Assembly: GCA_946646575.1 (NCBI GenBank)
Contig: CAMPCR010000004.1
Span: forward strand, 1-35,787
DNA: 35,787 nt
Reading direction: 5' to 3'
DNA from: UBA3222 sp002363035
Lineage (GTDB): Bacteria; Verrucomicrobiota; Verrucomicrobiia; Opitutales; UBA9783
Position numbers and translations under genes: made by a program. The notes beneath the pieces are model-generated. The model saw nothing but the letters and a program-made list of their open reading frames with translations, did not search any database and was not told where the DNA came from. Shown one piece after another: positions 23,485-31,920 of this stretch; the first letter of the stretch is position 1, and each line of letters starts with the position of its first letter.

Positions 23485-24834
23485 TCAATTCTTACGCACG
23501 AGCTTTTGTTGCAAAAACTGCAACGTTCGTTTGGTGGTCGGTTCCTGTTGTAATGCGGCTTCAACGGCTTTGCAGGCGTGAATAACGGTTCCGTGGTCGC
23601 GCCCGCCGAATGCCGCGCCGATTTCCTTCAGCGGTGCCGACGTCAAAACCCTGCACAGGTACATGGCGACCTGCCGCGGAAACGCCACTGTCTGCGGACG
23701 TTTTTTGCTCAGCAAATCCGCCGCGGAAACGTGATAAAATTCGCAAATTTGCTTCTGAATATCCTCAATGGTGACTTGTGCCGCGAGCTCTTCTTGGAAA
23801 ATATCGCAGAGAATGTCTTCGATTTTATCGAGCGACACATCCGTCGTATGAAGTAACTGCTGATAGCCGGCGATGCGGTTCAGCGCGCCTTCCATCCGAC
23901 GCACGTTTCGCGTGACGCGCTGCGCCAAAAATTCGATGGTCGGCGCATTGAGCGTCAAATGCATCGCCTGCGCCTTTTTAGTTAAAATCGCCACGCGCGT
24001 TTCGAAATCCGGTGCCTGAACGTCGCACACAAACCCCCATTGGAAGCGCGACACGAGACGACTTTCCAGGCTTGCGATTTCCGAAGCGGGACGGTCGCTG
24101 CACAGCACGAGCTGTTTTTGGGCTTCGAAAAGTTCGTTGAAGGTATGAAAAAACTCCTCTTGTATCCGCTCCTTGTGCGCCAAAAAATGAATGTCGTCAA
24201 TCAGCAGTACGTCGGCTTTGCGGTATTTGCGACGAAATTGTGTTAAACGATTGTCCTGGATGGCCTGAATAAATTCGTTGGTAAAACGCTCCGTCGTAAT
24301 GTAAATAACCTTTGCGTTCGGTTGATGTTGTCGCACGAAATGCCCGATCGCCTGCGTCAGATGGGTCTTCCCGAGCCCCGTGTTGCCGTAAATAAACAGC
24401 GGATTGTAGGCTTTCCCGGGCGCGTTTGCCACCGCTGTCGCCGCCGCATGTGCCAACTGATTGCCGGCACCCACCACAAACGTATCAAAAGTGTATTGCG
24501 GCGACAGTCCGTCTTTTGCCGGCGCGTGTGTTTCGGTTGCAGACGGCAGCGGGAGAGGCGCTTCTTTTACCGCTTCCTGCGCCGCCTCATCCGTCGGAAG
24601 TGCTTTGATTTCGAGGCGGATCGGGTGTCCCAGAATGTCGGAAACCTTCCGCTGCAACAAATCCCCGTAGTTATTTCTGAGCCACACCGCCGCAAAATCG
24701 CTGTTGGCAATCAATGTCCACTGGTTGTTTGCGGGTTCCTCCTCTGCCTGCAACGGTTGAAACCACGTCGCGTACAGATCCTGCGAAAAGAGATTTTTCA
24801 GATCCTGCTTTAACGTGTTCAACAGCGTATCCAT
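23485..24834 (-). CDS. dnaA: Chromosomal replication initiator DnaA
   Basis: 449 aa with the usual four domains. Domain I (LKNLFSQDLYATWFQPLQAE) is followed by a short linker rich in Pro/Ala. The AAA+ domain carries Walker A GNTGLGKT (150-157), Walker B VLLIDDIHFL (about 209-218), and DRPASEIASLESRLVSRF as sensor/arginine-finger region. Domain IV ends with the DnaA-box-binding signature GGRDHGTVIHA (about 410-420). It binds DnaA boxes and opens oriC. ATG 24834 has TTCCTCC rather than a Shine-Dalgarno upstream. DnaA boxes lie 19 nt and about 240 nt upstream, consistent with autoregulation or a dnaA-linked origin. Confidence 0.97.
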   Translation of the reverse strand: MDTLLNTLKQDLKNLFSQDLYATWFQPLQAEEEPANNQWTLIANSDFAAVWLRNNYGDLLQRKVSDILGHPIRLEIKALPTDEAAQEAVKEAPLPLPSATETHAPAKDGLSPQYTFDTFVVGAGNQLAHAAATAVANAPGKAYNPLFIYGNTGLGKTHLTQAIGHFVRQHQPNAKVIYITTERFTNEFIQAIQDNRLTQFRRKYRKADVLLIDDIHFLAHKERIQEEFFHTFNELFEAQKQLVLCSDRPASEIASLESRLVSRFQWGFVCDVQAPDFETRVAILTKKAQAMHLTLNAPTIEFLAQRVTRNVRRMEGALNRIAGYQQLLHTTDVSLDKIEDILCDIFQEELAAQVTIEDIQKQICEFYHVSAADLLSKKRPQTVAFPRQVAMYLCRVLTSAPLKEIGAAFGGRDHGTVIHACKAVEAALQQEPTTKRTLQFLQQKLVRKN

Positions 24835-24852
24835 GGAGGAAAATTCCGGAAG

Positions 24853-24861
24853 TTATTCACA
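24853..24861 (+). promoter_or_regulatory. DnaA box
   Basis: TTATTCACA matches the TTATNCACA consensus exactly and lies 19 nt before the dnaA start codon, in a position suited to autorepression. Confidence 0.65.
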
Positions 24862-25069
24862 ATAAATTTCCCCGAAGGGAACCCGACGAACGGAACCATC
24901 GGCGTACTTGTTTCGCACCGTTCGAGCAAAAGATAAAATTTTTCTCAAAATCCCCGCAAAACCGCATCCGTAAGCGTTTTTTTGTAAAAAAACTTCGGCG
25001 ACGGCACGATCCATGAGACCCAGCACACCATCATAAAACTGCAATAGGGGAATGAGTGACAAGAAAAAC

Positions 25070-25089
25070 TTATTTACAAGTTATTCACA
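25070..25089 (+). promoter_or_regulatory. Tandem DnaA boxes
   Basis: TTATTTACA (25070-25078, one mismatch) and TTATTCACA (25081-25089, perfect) lie in the same orientation, two nt apart. Such pairs are typical of origins or dnaA control regions. Confidence 0.65.
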
Positions 25090-25246
25090 TGATGAAGGAA
25101 GGGAGAAAAGAAGGGGAATTTTACAGGAGATTTTTTTAGCGGGCGACAAAACTGAGGAAAATTACACGGTCAACAATACCTCCGCTAATCGAACGAAGTG
25201 CACATACGTCATGTCGGATTGGTCTTGTCTGCCGGGAACCTCCCTT

Positions 25247-26113
25247 CTACATCCACTCCTCGGCTCTTCGTTTAGAAACTTCCCAGAGAAATGATTTCGG
25301 ATGTACCGCATGATGACAATAACGACAAAACGAAATCGGCTTGTTCAGAAAGTTTTGTAATTCTTTACCGCTGTATTTGTAAATATCCCAACCTTCGGGA
25401 ACTTCATGATTGGCATGGAAGTAGTTGTTCGCACGAAACACGTAACACGCCGGGCAGGTATAGAGCTTTCCGCGGTATAAATTAACGCAATCTTTGGACA
25501 TGCATCCCTTGAATGCCTGCTTAGGATCTTCCGTTCCGTTCGGAGAAAAAGGGGAAAAACTATGAAAACATTCGATATCCTCATTAGACATTTCGCCGAA
25601 TTCCAAAAGTGCACGATGTTTTTTGAGGTGTCCGTAAATTTCCGAAAACTTATCTTTCAGCGGCGGGTATTTGCTCCAATGAATGCGAATACGATATTGA
25701 CGCAACGTTTCCCAAAAATCATTCGGCATTTTCTGCAACAACAAACCGTTAGTCACGATAAAAATTCTCGAATGCGGATACGCTTCGCGTGTAACGCGCA
25801 TAAAATCATTGACCTGCGGGTGCAACAACGGTTCGCCGCCCATCAGGCGAATGGTGCGTATCGCCAATTTCTTCGAAAGAGTTCGTATATCCTTTGTATA
25901 TTGTTCCAAATCCGTGAACGTCGGTTCGGTCACCAACGGACAAAAGTGCGAACAGCTTTTACAGTTTAAATTACAGTGATCACACAGATGCGTCTCCAGA
26001 TATGGAATCCGGGGTTTGCCAAGATTCTGAAGGTAAAACCATACAACAAATGAACGATATTGCAAACTGCCAAACGCTCTGTCCAAAAATTTGTACAAAT
26101 TCATATGCAACAC
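25247..26113 (-). CDS. Radical SAM protein
   Basis: 288 aa from GTG 26113, or 285 from ATG 26104. The [4Fe-4S]/SAM motif is CNLNCKSC (C47, C51, C54), preceded by another Cys at 44 and followed by a CSHFCP-like segment. MGGEPLLHPQ is the SAM-binding GGE motif, and IFIVTNGLLL a later core strand. The C-terminal half has more cysteines (CMSKDC, YTCPAC, FCRYCHH), suggesting one or two auxiliary clusters as in SPASM-type enzymes. The HCNLNCKSCSHFCPL form occurs in radical SAM proteins of surface polysaccharide or peptide-modifying loci. The substrate is unknown, and no neighbouring precursor peptide is obvious. TAATTA ends 6 nt before GTG 26113, possibly another close promoter. Confidence 0.85.
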   Translation of the reverse strand: MLHMNLYKFLDRAFGSLQYRSFVVWFYLQNLGKPRIPYLETHLCDHCNLNCKSCSHFCPLVTEPTFTDLEQYTKDIRTLSKKLAIRTIRLMGGEPLLHPQVNDFMRVTREAYPHSRIFIVTNGLLLQKMPNDFWETLRQYRIRIHWSKYPPLKDKFSEIYGHLKKHRALLEFGEMSNEDIECFHSFSPFSPNGTEDPKQAFKGCMSKDCVNLYRGKLYTCPACYVFRANNYFHANHEVPEGWDIYKYSGKELQNFLNKPISFCRYCHHAVHPKSFLWEVSKRRAEEWM

Positions 26114-26295
26114 TTGTTTTAATTAGAGCAAAATACAGCGTTCCGTTACAACTTTTTTCATTTAAAATCCTTGAATAATGTATTTCATCGGACAGAAAAT
26201 GAGAAATTTGTCTAAACACCGACGCTTCACCGCTGTGTCAGAAAAGGAAGTGCCAAAATCAGCAGGGACAGTTAAATTTCTCTTCCGCCTCCCCC

Positions 26296-26841
26296 TCAAT
26301 TTCTTCCCGGGTTTTCCGGTACGTACGGAACGTTCGGTGCAAACGGATAGAATTGCAACATGAGCGTTTCCCACAGGTGCGGTCGATCGGAGGCAAAAAC
26401 GGGTTTGAACGGGTACGGTGTCGGTAACCAGCGTTTGTTTTTCATTTCGTCGATGAGCTGATCGTCCTCCCACGTGACGTACCCGCGGTAAGCCTTGAAG
26501 GACATCTTCGGATGCTCGTCAACGCATTGTGCCAGTCTGTGCATATCCAAATCGAACTGCCAATGCAGGCGGTGGCGATCCGCATCGAGTTCCATTCCCG
26601 TCACGATAAGACGGTTCGGTTGCACGGGACCGCCGCAATAAACGGGGATGTTGTCCGACGCCGCGTGCGGAGAATTTTCAAAATCGCTCAGCATCAGATG
26701 TAACGGCTGATTCAGAATGAGCCCCGTTGCGCACGTCCCCTGACGGTGGATGAGGGCAACGACGGTTCGCTCGAACGGACTGCCTTTTTCGGCGTTCGCG
26801 AGCAAAACCATGCCGACCGGCGGTACAGGGAATTCTTCCAT
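26296..26841 (-). CDS. YqgE/AlgH (UPF0301) family protein
   Basis: 181 aa. The family pattern is clear: an N-terminal PPVGMVLLANAEKGSPFERTVVALI (usual LLIAxPxLxDPxFxRSVVLL), then ATGLILNQPLHLML, and VYCGGPVQPNRLIV (usual YxGGPV). YqgE/AlgH proteins are widespread, with no firmly established biochemical function. It starts one nt after the dCMP deaminase stop (TAAGATG), so it is translated from the same mRNA. Confidence 0.9.
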   Translation of the reverse strand: MEEFPVPPVGMVLLANAEKGSPFERTVVALIHRQGTCATGLILNQPLHLMLSDFENSPHAASDNIPVYCGGPVQPNRLIVTGMELDADRHRLHWQFDLDMHRLAQCVDEHPKMSFKAYRGYVTWEDDQLIDEMKNKRWLPTPYPFKPVFASDRPHLWETLMLQFYPFAPNVPYVPENPGRN

Positions 26842-26842
26842 C

Positions 26843-27310
26843 TTACTGAAAACGTTCCAACGGCACGTTTGCTTCGGCGAACAGCTCCGTTACCAGTGCG
26901 TCGTTGTGGTAATCCTCGTGAAAACAAACCGCCCGAATGCCTGCCGCCAACAGCAATTTTGCGCAGTGAATGCAGGGGAAATGCGTCACGTAGGCGGTTG
27001 CGTTTTGAACCGAAATTCCGCGACGCGCCGCATCGGTGACGGCGTTTTGTTCCGCATGCACCGTCAGCTGTTCGTGATTGTCGCGCACCACCGATCGATG
27101 CGGCAGTTTCGCCAAAAAGCCGTTGTACCCGGTGGCGATGATGCGTTCTTCTTCCGAGACCAATACGCAACCGACGTGCAATCGTTGGCAGGTCGAGCGT
27201 GCCGAAAGCAACCGTGCAACGGACATAAAATACAGTTGCCAGGAAGGGCGTTGCGGCAATCCGCGCACCCACGCCTTTAACGTTTCCAATTCGGCAATCT
27301 CCTCCGACAT
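26843..27310 (-). CDS. dCMP deaminase/cytidine deaminase-family protein
   Basis: 155 aa from ATG 27310. The zinc-binding deaminase motifs are HAEQNA (85-90, with catalytic Glu) and PCIHC (112-116). Other family features are HVGCVLVSEEERIIATGYNGF and a final FHEDYHNDALVTELF. ComEB-type dCMP deaminases convert dCMP to dUMP for thymidylate synthesis. The open frame extends far upstream to 27667 under plsC without family similarity, so 27310 is preferred. It is divergent from plsC, whose start is 42 nt away, so a shared promoter region is likely. Confidence 0.9.
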   Translation of the reverse strand: MSEEIAELETLKAWVRGLPQRPSWQLYFMSVARLLSARSTCQRLHVGCVLVSEEERIIATGYNGFLAKLPHRSVVRDNHEQLTVHAEQNAVTDAARRGISVQNATAYVTHFPCIHCAKLLLAAGIRAVCFHEDYHNDALVTELFAEANVPLERFQ

Positions 27311-27352
27311 TCGGTCTTTCGCTTTCTTTAAAAATTCTATACCCTCATAATC

Positions 27353-28018
27353 GTGGCAACAAGCCTTTCTTTGCCCTACCGCCTGACGACCGGAACGTTT
27401 CGGCGGATTTTCACGTTCGGATATCGACAACGTTGTTTCGGTTTGGAAAACGTTCCGAAGAGCGGCGGTTGTATTCTGGCGGGCAACCACGTCAGTTACC
27501 TCGATCCGCCGTGTTTTGCTTCCTTCTGCCCGCGCCAACCGGTCTGGTCGTTCGCACGTAAAACTCTTTTCAAACCCGGCATTGGTTGGTGGTTCCGCCG
27601 CCTTTACATGATTGGCGTCGATCGCGACAAAGGCAGCGATTTGCCAGCGTTTCGGCGGGTGTTGCAACTTCTAAAGGACGGACAGGTGGTTCAAATGTTT
27701 CCCGAGGGTACGCGGTCTCCGAACGGCGTGTTGCAACGCGGTAAGAAGGGCATCGGTTGGTTTATTTTAAAAGCAAATGTCCCCGTGGTACCGATGCGCA
27801 TTTTCGGAACCTTCGAAGCCTGGCCGAAGGGCAAGTGCCTGCCTTCCTTCAAGCCGCAACTGACGTTGGTGTTCGGGAAACCGTTGCCACCGGACGTTTT
27901 TGTGGATTGTAAAAACGAGGCGGATCCGTTTCAGGCGGCGAGCGATAAGGTCATGCAGGCGATTGCCAATTTATACCCGCCGTCCGAGGATATTTCAAAG
28001 AACAAACCGAGGAAGTAA
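27353..28018 (+). CDS. plsC: 1-acyl-sn-glycerol-3-phosphate acyltransferase (PlsC/LPLAT)
   Basis: 221 aa, GTG start at 27353. The acyltransferase motifs are NHVSYLD (H46, D51 of HX4D) and FPEGTRS (116-122), followed by VPVVPMRIFG. It transfers an acyl chain to lysophosphatidate during phospholipid synthesis at the inner membrane. TATACC and CATAAT lie just before the GTG, leaving no Shine-Dalgarno. The gap to the next gene is 16 nt, so plsC and the response regulator may be cotranscribed. Confidence 0.92.
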   Translation: MATSLSLPYRLTTGTFRRIFTFGYRQRCFGLENVPKSGGCILAGNHVSYLDPPCFASFCPRQPVWSFARKTLFKPGIGWWFRRLYMIGVDRDKGSDLPAFRRVLQLLKDGQVVQMFPEGTRSPNGVLQRGKKGIGWFILKANVPVVPMRIFGTFEAWPKGKCLPSFKPQLTLVFGKPLPPDVFVDCKNEADPFQAASDKVMQAIANLYPPSEDISKNKPRK

Positions 28019-28034
28019 TCGTTTTTTAACCGAC

Positions 28035-29408
28035 ATGTTGCACGACGCTTCGCTGTTGATTGTCGATGACGAAAAGAACACGCGCGACGGGCTGGCGTTG
28101 GCGTTTTCACAAAAGTTTGAGGTTTTTACCGCCGAAAATCCCGAGGAAGCGTTGCGGTTGATGACCGATAAAGCGTTGTCTTTTGATGTCATTTTGACGG
28201 ATTTGCGCATGGGGCGCGACAGCGGTTTGACCGTCGTGCAACGGGCATTGCGGCTTCCGAACAAGCCGGCGTGCATTTTGATGACCGCCTACGGAACCGT
28301 CGAAACCGCCGTGGAAGCCATGAAGCAGGGTGCGTACGATTTCGTCGCGAAGCCCGTTTCGCTGGAAAAACTGGAATGTTTGGTGGCGCGCGCGATGGCA
28401 GATCGGCAGTCGGCAAAAGCCGTTGAAACCGCAGCAACACCGTTCGCAATGCTTGGGACTTCGCCGGCGTTTCGGGAACTGATGCAAAAAATTCAACGCG
28501 TTGCGCCCGCAAAAACGACGGTTCTCATCACGGGCGAAACGGGTACCGGCAAGGAATTGGCGGCGCATCAACTGCACGCGCTCAGTTTGCGCGCGGATAA
28601 AACCTTTGTTCCCGTTCACTGCGCCGCTTTGCCGTCGCATCTGCTGGAGTCGGAACTGTTCGGACACGAGCGCGGTGCCTTTACGGGCGCGTTGCAACGA
28701 CATATCGGTTGGTTTGAGAGCGCAAACAAGGGCACTTTATTCTTGGACGAAATCGGCGAAATTCCGCTTAACGTACAAGTCAAACTGCTGCGTTTTCTGG
28801 AAACCAAATCCGTCGAACGTCTCGGAAGTACGCAATCGATCCCGTTGGACGTACGTTTGGTTTGTGCCACCAACCGCAATTTGCCGAATGAAATTAAGGC
28901 GGGACGTTTCCGGGAGGATTTGTATTATCGTCTGAATGTCGTCGAGTTGCATCTCCCGCCGTTGCGCGAACGCACCGAGGACATTGAGGTGTTATTGAAG
29001 CACTATCTGAATTTCTTTGCCAAAGAAAATCATCTTCCGACGCCGAAGATTTCCGACGACGTGCTTTCGATTTTGCAACGTTACCTGTGGCCGGGGAATA
29101 TTCGGGAATTGCGGAATTTTGCGGAAAATACCGTTATCATGCATTCGGGGCATACGCTGGAAGCAGGCGATTTGGATCCGAAATTTACCGCCGCCGTCTC
29201 AACGCCTCCCGTCGCCGCGACAACATCCGTTTCGGGCGTTGTTGTTCCCGCCATTCCGACCCCGACAGCCTTTTCCCCCGAAAACGAAAAGGCGCAACTC
29301 GCGGCGGCACTTGCCAAAACCCGCGGCAATCGTTCCGAGGCGGCGCGTCTGCTCAATATGCCGCGGCGCACCTTCTACCGAAAACTCGAAAAGTTCGGGT
29401 TGTTGTAA
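28035..29408 (+). CDS. NtrC-family sigma-54-dependent response regulator
   Basis: 457 aa from ATG 28035. An N-terminal receiver domain has the phospho-acceptor Asp56 in DVILTDLRMG and the Lys in DFVAKPVSL. The AAA+ domain follows, with Walker A GETGTGKE (167-174), the sigma-54-contacting loop GAFTGA (214-219) and Walker B GTLFLDEIGE. A Pro/Thr-rich linker leads to the Fis-type helix-turn-helix (KTRGNRSEAARLLNMPRRTFYRKL). It activates sigma-54 promoters when phosphorylated. No histidine kinase is adjacent, so its partner lies elsewhere. An upstream in-frame extension to 27900 overlaps plsC and is not family-like. Confidence 0.95.
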   Translation: MLHDASLLIVDDEKNTRDGLALAFSQKFEVFTAENPEEALRLMTDKALSFDVILTDLRMGRDSGLTVVQRALRLPNKPACILMTAYGTVETAVEAMKQGAYDFVAKPVSLEKLECLVARAMADRQSAKAVETAATPFAMLGTSPAFRELMQKIQRVAPAKTTVLITGETGTGKELAAHQLHALSLRADKTFVPVHCAALPSHLLESELFGHERGAFTGALQRHIGWFESANKGTLFLDEIGEIPLNVQVKLLRFLETKSVERLGSTQSIPLDVRLVCATNRNLPNEIKAGRFREDLYYRLNVVELHLPPLRERTEDIEVLLKHYLNFFAKENHLPTPKISDDVLSILQRYLWPGNIRELRNFAENTVIMHSGHTLEAGDLDPKFTAAVSTPPVAATTSVSGVVVPAIPTPTAFSPENEKAQLAAALAKTRGNRSEAARLLNMPRRTFYRKLEKFGLL

Positions 29409-29536
29409 CGAGAGCAACTTTGATTGCGATTGAGAAAACATTGCTCTACGGAGCTATGATCATTTCTGCAAAACGATTCTCTCGTTTGCGCATTCCGGCG
29501 ATTGAAACAAAAGGGAGGTAGTAAATTGTTTTTTGC

Positions 29537-29565
29537 TTGACATATATTTTTATATTTCATAAAAG
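29537..29565 (+). promoter_or_regulatory. Promoter directly upstream of the HEIGH secreted protein
   Basis: A perfect TTGACA (29537-29542), a 17-nt spacer and TAAAAG (29560-29565), followed by 10 nt and ATG 29576. The predicted +1 is within a few nt of the start codon. Confidence 0.6.
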
Positions 29566-29575
29566 TTTTTTGATT

Positions 29576-31195
29576 ATGAATACCATACATAAACTGCTTA
29601 AAATAACCGGTTCGATCGGCTTGTCGTATGTCTGTCTGACAGCGGAAGCGGAGCCGAAAACCATGACGTTGGAAGAAATTAAGGCGTTTTTGGAACAAAA
29701 ACGGAAAGAAACCAACGAAAAACTTGAAGGTGTCAGAAAAAAGATAAAAGAGAAGAACCTGTCGGGATATTTTTTTTCTGATTACAATGAGCTTGATGAC
29801 GAATTTTCAAAAGTATGCGGAGAGGGCGGTGTTCTGAAAGTTTTATATAACTTCGACGGTACTCCGTGCGAGATTGAAACCGTAGGTCGCATCGATTTCG
29901 ATTTGTACAACGCGATTGATCCGACGGATTTGCGTCTCAAATACATGCAAAAACAGTGTGTTGCTCTCCCATCGGATTTGGAGAAAATTTCCAAAGGCCT
30001 TACGGCGGAAGCATTGAAAAAATGCGTTGGAACAGACAACGAAAGCAATTTGTTGGAAGATTCCTCGATACGTGAGATTACCTTCGATTCGATTTTATCG
30101 AGTGATTTTTTTGACGAAGAACTCCGTTACAAGGGCAATCAATTACTTTCCGATCCGAAAAGCCTTGAAGAAGCCATCGATGCATATGCGGAGAAAGTTA
30201 CGATTTTGCGGCGTCTTCCCGTTCAACACGTGAGTTACAAGGTTCCCGAACAGCCTCTTGGTTTTTCACGGGATTCAAACTCCGGAAAATCGATCATGAA
30301 GGAAAAAGGTTGGGGCTTAACGTGGGGAACAATCGACCGTTTTATCTTTCGATTATCGGGTAAGTCGTTGGAGGAAAAGCGAAGCCTTCTTAAGGAGACT
30401 TTAAAGGGCATGGTGAAGTTCAAAAACGGTAAAGAGAAGGTTATTTTGTTGTTACTGTTGGATGAAATGAAACCGTCCGAATACCGCTTGGAATGGGTTG
30501 ACGGACGCTGGGCTCAATATCTCCATAATGTCAACAGAATTGAGTTGAATTTTTCTGACGAGCGCGACCGCAGGTTTTTATCACACGAAATCGGACATTA
30601 TTTGCAGTTTCATCTCAGGTTACACCAAACGTTCAGGGATTACCAAAATGCTTTTGCCAAAAAACTGTTGCTGTTGGAAGCCCCGTTTGAAAATGACGAT
30701 AAAGCGTTTTCCGTTTCGGAAACGTTACGAAATTTATTTAAGAAGTTCGAAAAATCGGACGGCGATGTGCCGATAACTTTAACCAAAAATGATTTGTTCA
30801 TGTATTGGCAGTTGGCGTCACGCTGGAACGAATCCGCTGAAATTTCGAATATATTGGGTGTTTATTTCAATCAAAATACGATTTATGTGTGTGCCTTGTC
30901 GGATATTTGCGAACAAAAATGTGTTCGCTATGGGCATGCTTACTGCGGCGGTGTCTACAGTGAATATAGGGAAAAACAGAAAGAAGGATACGGTTCTAGC
31001 GATAGGAATGATTTTGAAAAAATCATTCAAAAAGCCGCTAAATCCAAGCCTGATGCTGAAGTTCTGAAATTTTTATGTAAGTTGCATGGAGTTTCTTTTA
31101 ATGGAATTGTAAATTTGTTTGATGCAGAAAACGAGAAAGAAGCCAACAACCTCGGAACCTTGTATAATAATTTCCGACCTTCGGAAGAACAATAG
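29576..31195 (+). CDS. Secreted protein with HEIGH zinc-metalloprotease motif
   Basis: 539 aa from ATG 29576. A signal peptide (MNTIHKLLKITGSIGLSYVC, cleavage probably near TAEA) is followed by a Lys/Glu-rich helical region and a long middle part. The zincin motif SHEIGHYLQFH has H337, E338 and H341. A possible third ligand is E419 or E422 in WNESAEISNILGVYF, about 80 residues further. Seven or so cysteines in the last 130 residues (CALSDICEQKC, GHAYCGG) could form disulfides outside the cytoplasm. I cannot place it in a named peptidase family. A secreted protease with its own strong promoter in a probable intracellular bacterium is a candidate effector or surface-processing enzyme, but this is inference. 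Confidence 0.75.
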   Translation: MNTIHKLLKITGSIGLSYVCLTAEAEPKTMTLEEIKAFLEQKRKETNEKLEGVRKKIKEKNLSGYFFSDYNELDDEFSKVCGEGGVLKVLYNFDGTPCEIETVGRIDFDLYNAIDPTDLRLKYMQKQCVALPSDLEKISKGLTAEALKKCVGTDNESNLLEDSSIREITFDSILSSDFFDEELRYKGNQLLSDPKSLEEAIDAYAEKVTILRRLPVQHVSYKVPEQPLGFSRDSNSGKSIMKEKGWGLTWGTIDRFIFRLSGKSLEEKRSLLKETLKGMVKFKNGKEKVILLLLLDEMKPSEYRLEWVDGRWAQYLHNVNRIELNFSDERDRRFLSHEIGHYLQFHLRLHQTFRDYQNAFAKKLLLLEAPFENDDKAFSVSETLRNLFKKFEKSDGDVPITLTKNDLFMYWQLASRWNESAEISNILGVYFNQNTIYVCALSDICEQKCVRYGHAYCGGVYSEYREKQKEGYGSSDRNDFEKIIQKAAKSKPDAEVLKFLCKLHGVSFNGIVNLFDAENEKEANNLGTLYNNFRPSEEQ

Positions 31196-31544
31196 TATGC
31201 ACGGATATAAAATAAAGCAAAGGACTGAGCCCGCTTTTTGTTTTTTTCTTCGGAATAAGAAAACCGAGACGAATACTCTTCCGACACCCCTTCGCTTTGA
31301 TGTTGTAAGATTGCATGGATATATTCATCCTGAGTATCTTCGGCGCACTCAAACAAAACAGCCTGCGGGTTATATTGTAAGCCTTAAAATAAGTCCTGAA
31401 ACACACCTTTTAAGCCTGTTAGGTCTTTCAAACGCATCAAAAACTGCTTGTGCGTTTCGACGGGACACGCGAACAATCCACAGCGCCGACGATTATTTCC
31501 GACTCGCCCCGACGAAGCGGGGTGTGGCGGACGTCCGATGAAAA

Positions 31545-31563
31545 ATTATGCCTCGTGCATAAT
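31545..31563. repeat. 19-bp dyad, operator-like
   Basis: Perfect 7-bp arms ATTATGC and GCATAAT around CTCGT. The symmetry and spacing resemble a dimeric repressor site or a short hairpin. No promoter is clearly associated. Confidence 0.45.
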
Positions 31564-31879
31564 AGGTGGGTTAACATGGCAAGACGCTTATTGTCCCGTC
31601 GTGCGGGCTTAACAAGAACACCTTGCTCCCGAAATCCCTTCATCTTCGTTTGTTAGGATAATTTTATGATCGATAAGATCCGTCCGCTTCACACCCAATT
31701 TGATTATACACAAAGGCTGTTCGTTACGGCAACTCAAAAGCACTGTTCAAACAACGCCATTCCTGTCCGAAGCGATCATCCTTCCTAAAAAAAGCCTGCT
31801 TTGCCGAAAAAAAACGACGAAGGGAAAAACAAGCCGACCTGTTATCGTCCGAGTTTTTGGTTTAATGAGACGAAACATC

Positions 31880-31920
31880 TAAAAAAAAGAAAAACGCCGA
31901 AGCACCCTCTAAATGCTTCG
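31880..31920 (-). terminator. Rho-independent terminator of the FKBP gene
   Basis: CGAAGCA (31898-31904) and TGCTTCG (31914-31920) form a perfect stem. On the minus strand it is followed by GGCGTTTTTCTTTTTTTT (to about 31881). It lies 100 nt after the FKBP stop at 32021. Confidence 0.8.

Larger units (their letters stand above)
24835..25246. other. dnaA upstream region, candidate oriC or autoregulatory region
   Basis: A 412-nt stretch without a convincing gene. It contains three DnaA-box-like 9-mers (24853-24861, 25070-25078, 25081-25089). A purine-rich run follows the last (25089-25116), then an AT-rich patch (25117-25140). This resembles a small origin, but only two boxes are perfect and the cluster is modest. 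A 69-codon minus-strand frame (25062-24853) is open here but not family-like. Confidence 0.4.

Noticed and set aside
24853..25062. 69-codon minus-strand frame upstream of dnaA
   Set aside because: Not similar to rpmH or any dnaA neighbour I know, no Shine-Dalgarno, and it overlaps the DnaA-box region.
26843..27667. N-terminally extended form of the dCMP deaminase
   Set aside because: The first 119 residues overlap plsC in antisense and do not resemble the family; ATG 27310 gives the normal length.
31197..31541. 114-codon plus-strand frame after the HEIGH protein
   Set aside because: No ribosome binding site, no family, and composition like non-coding frames.
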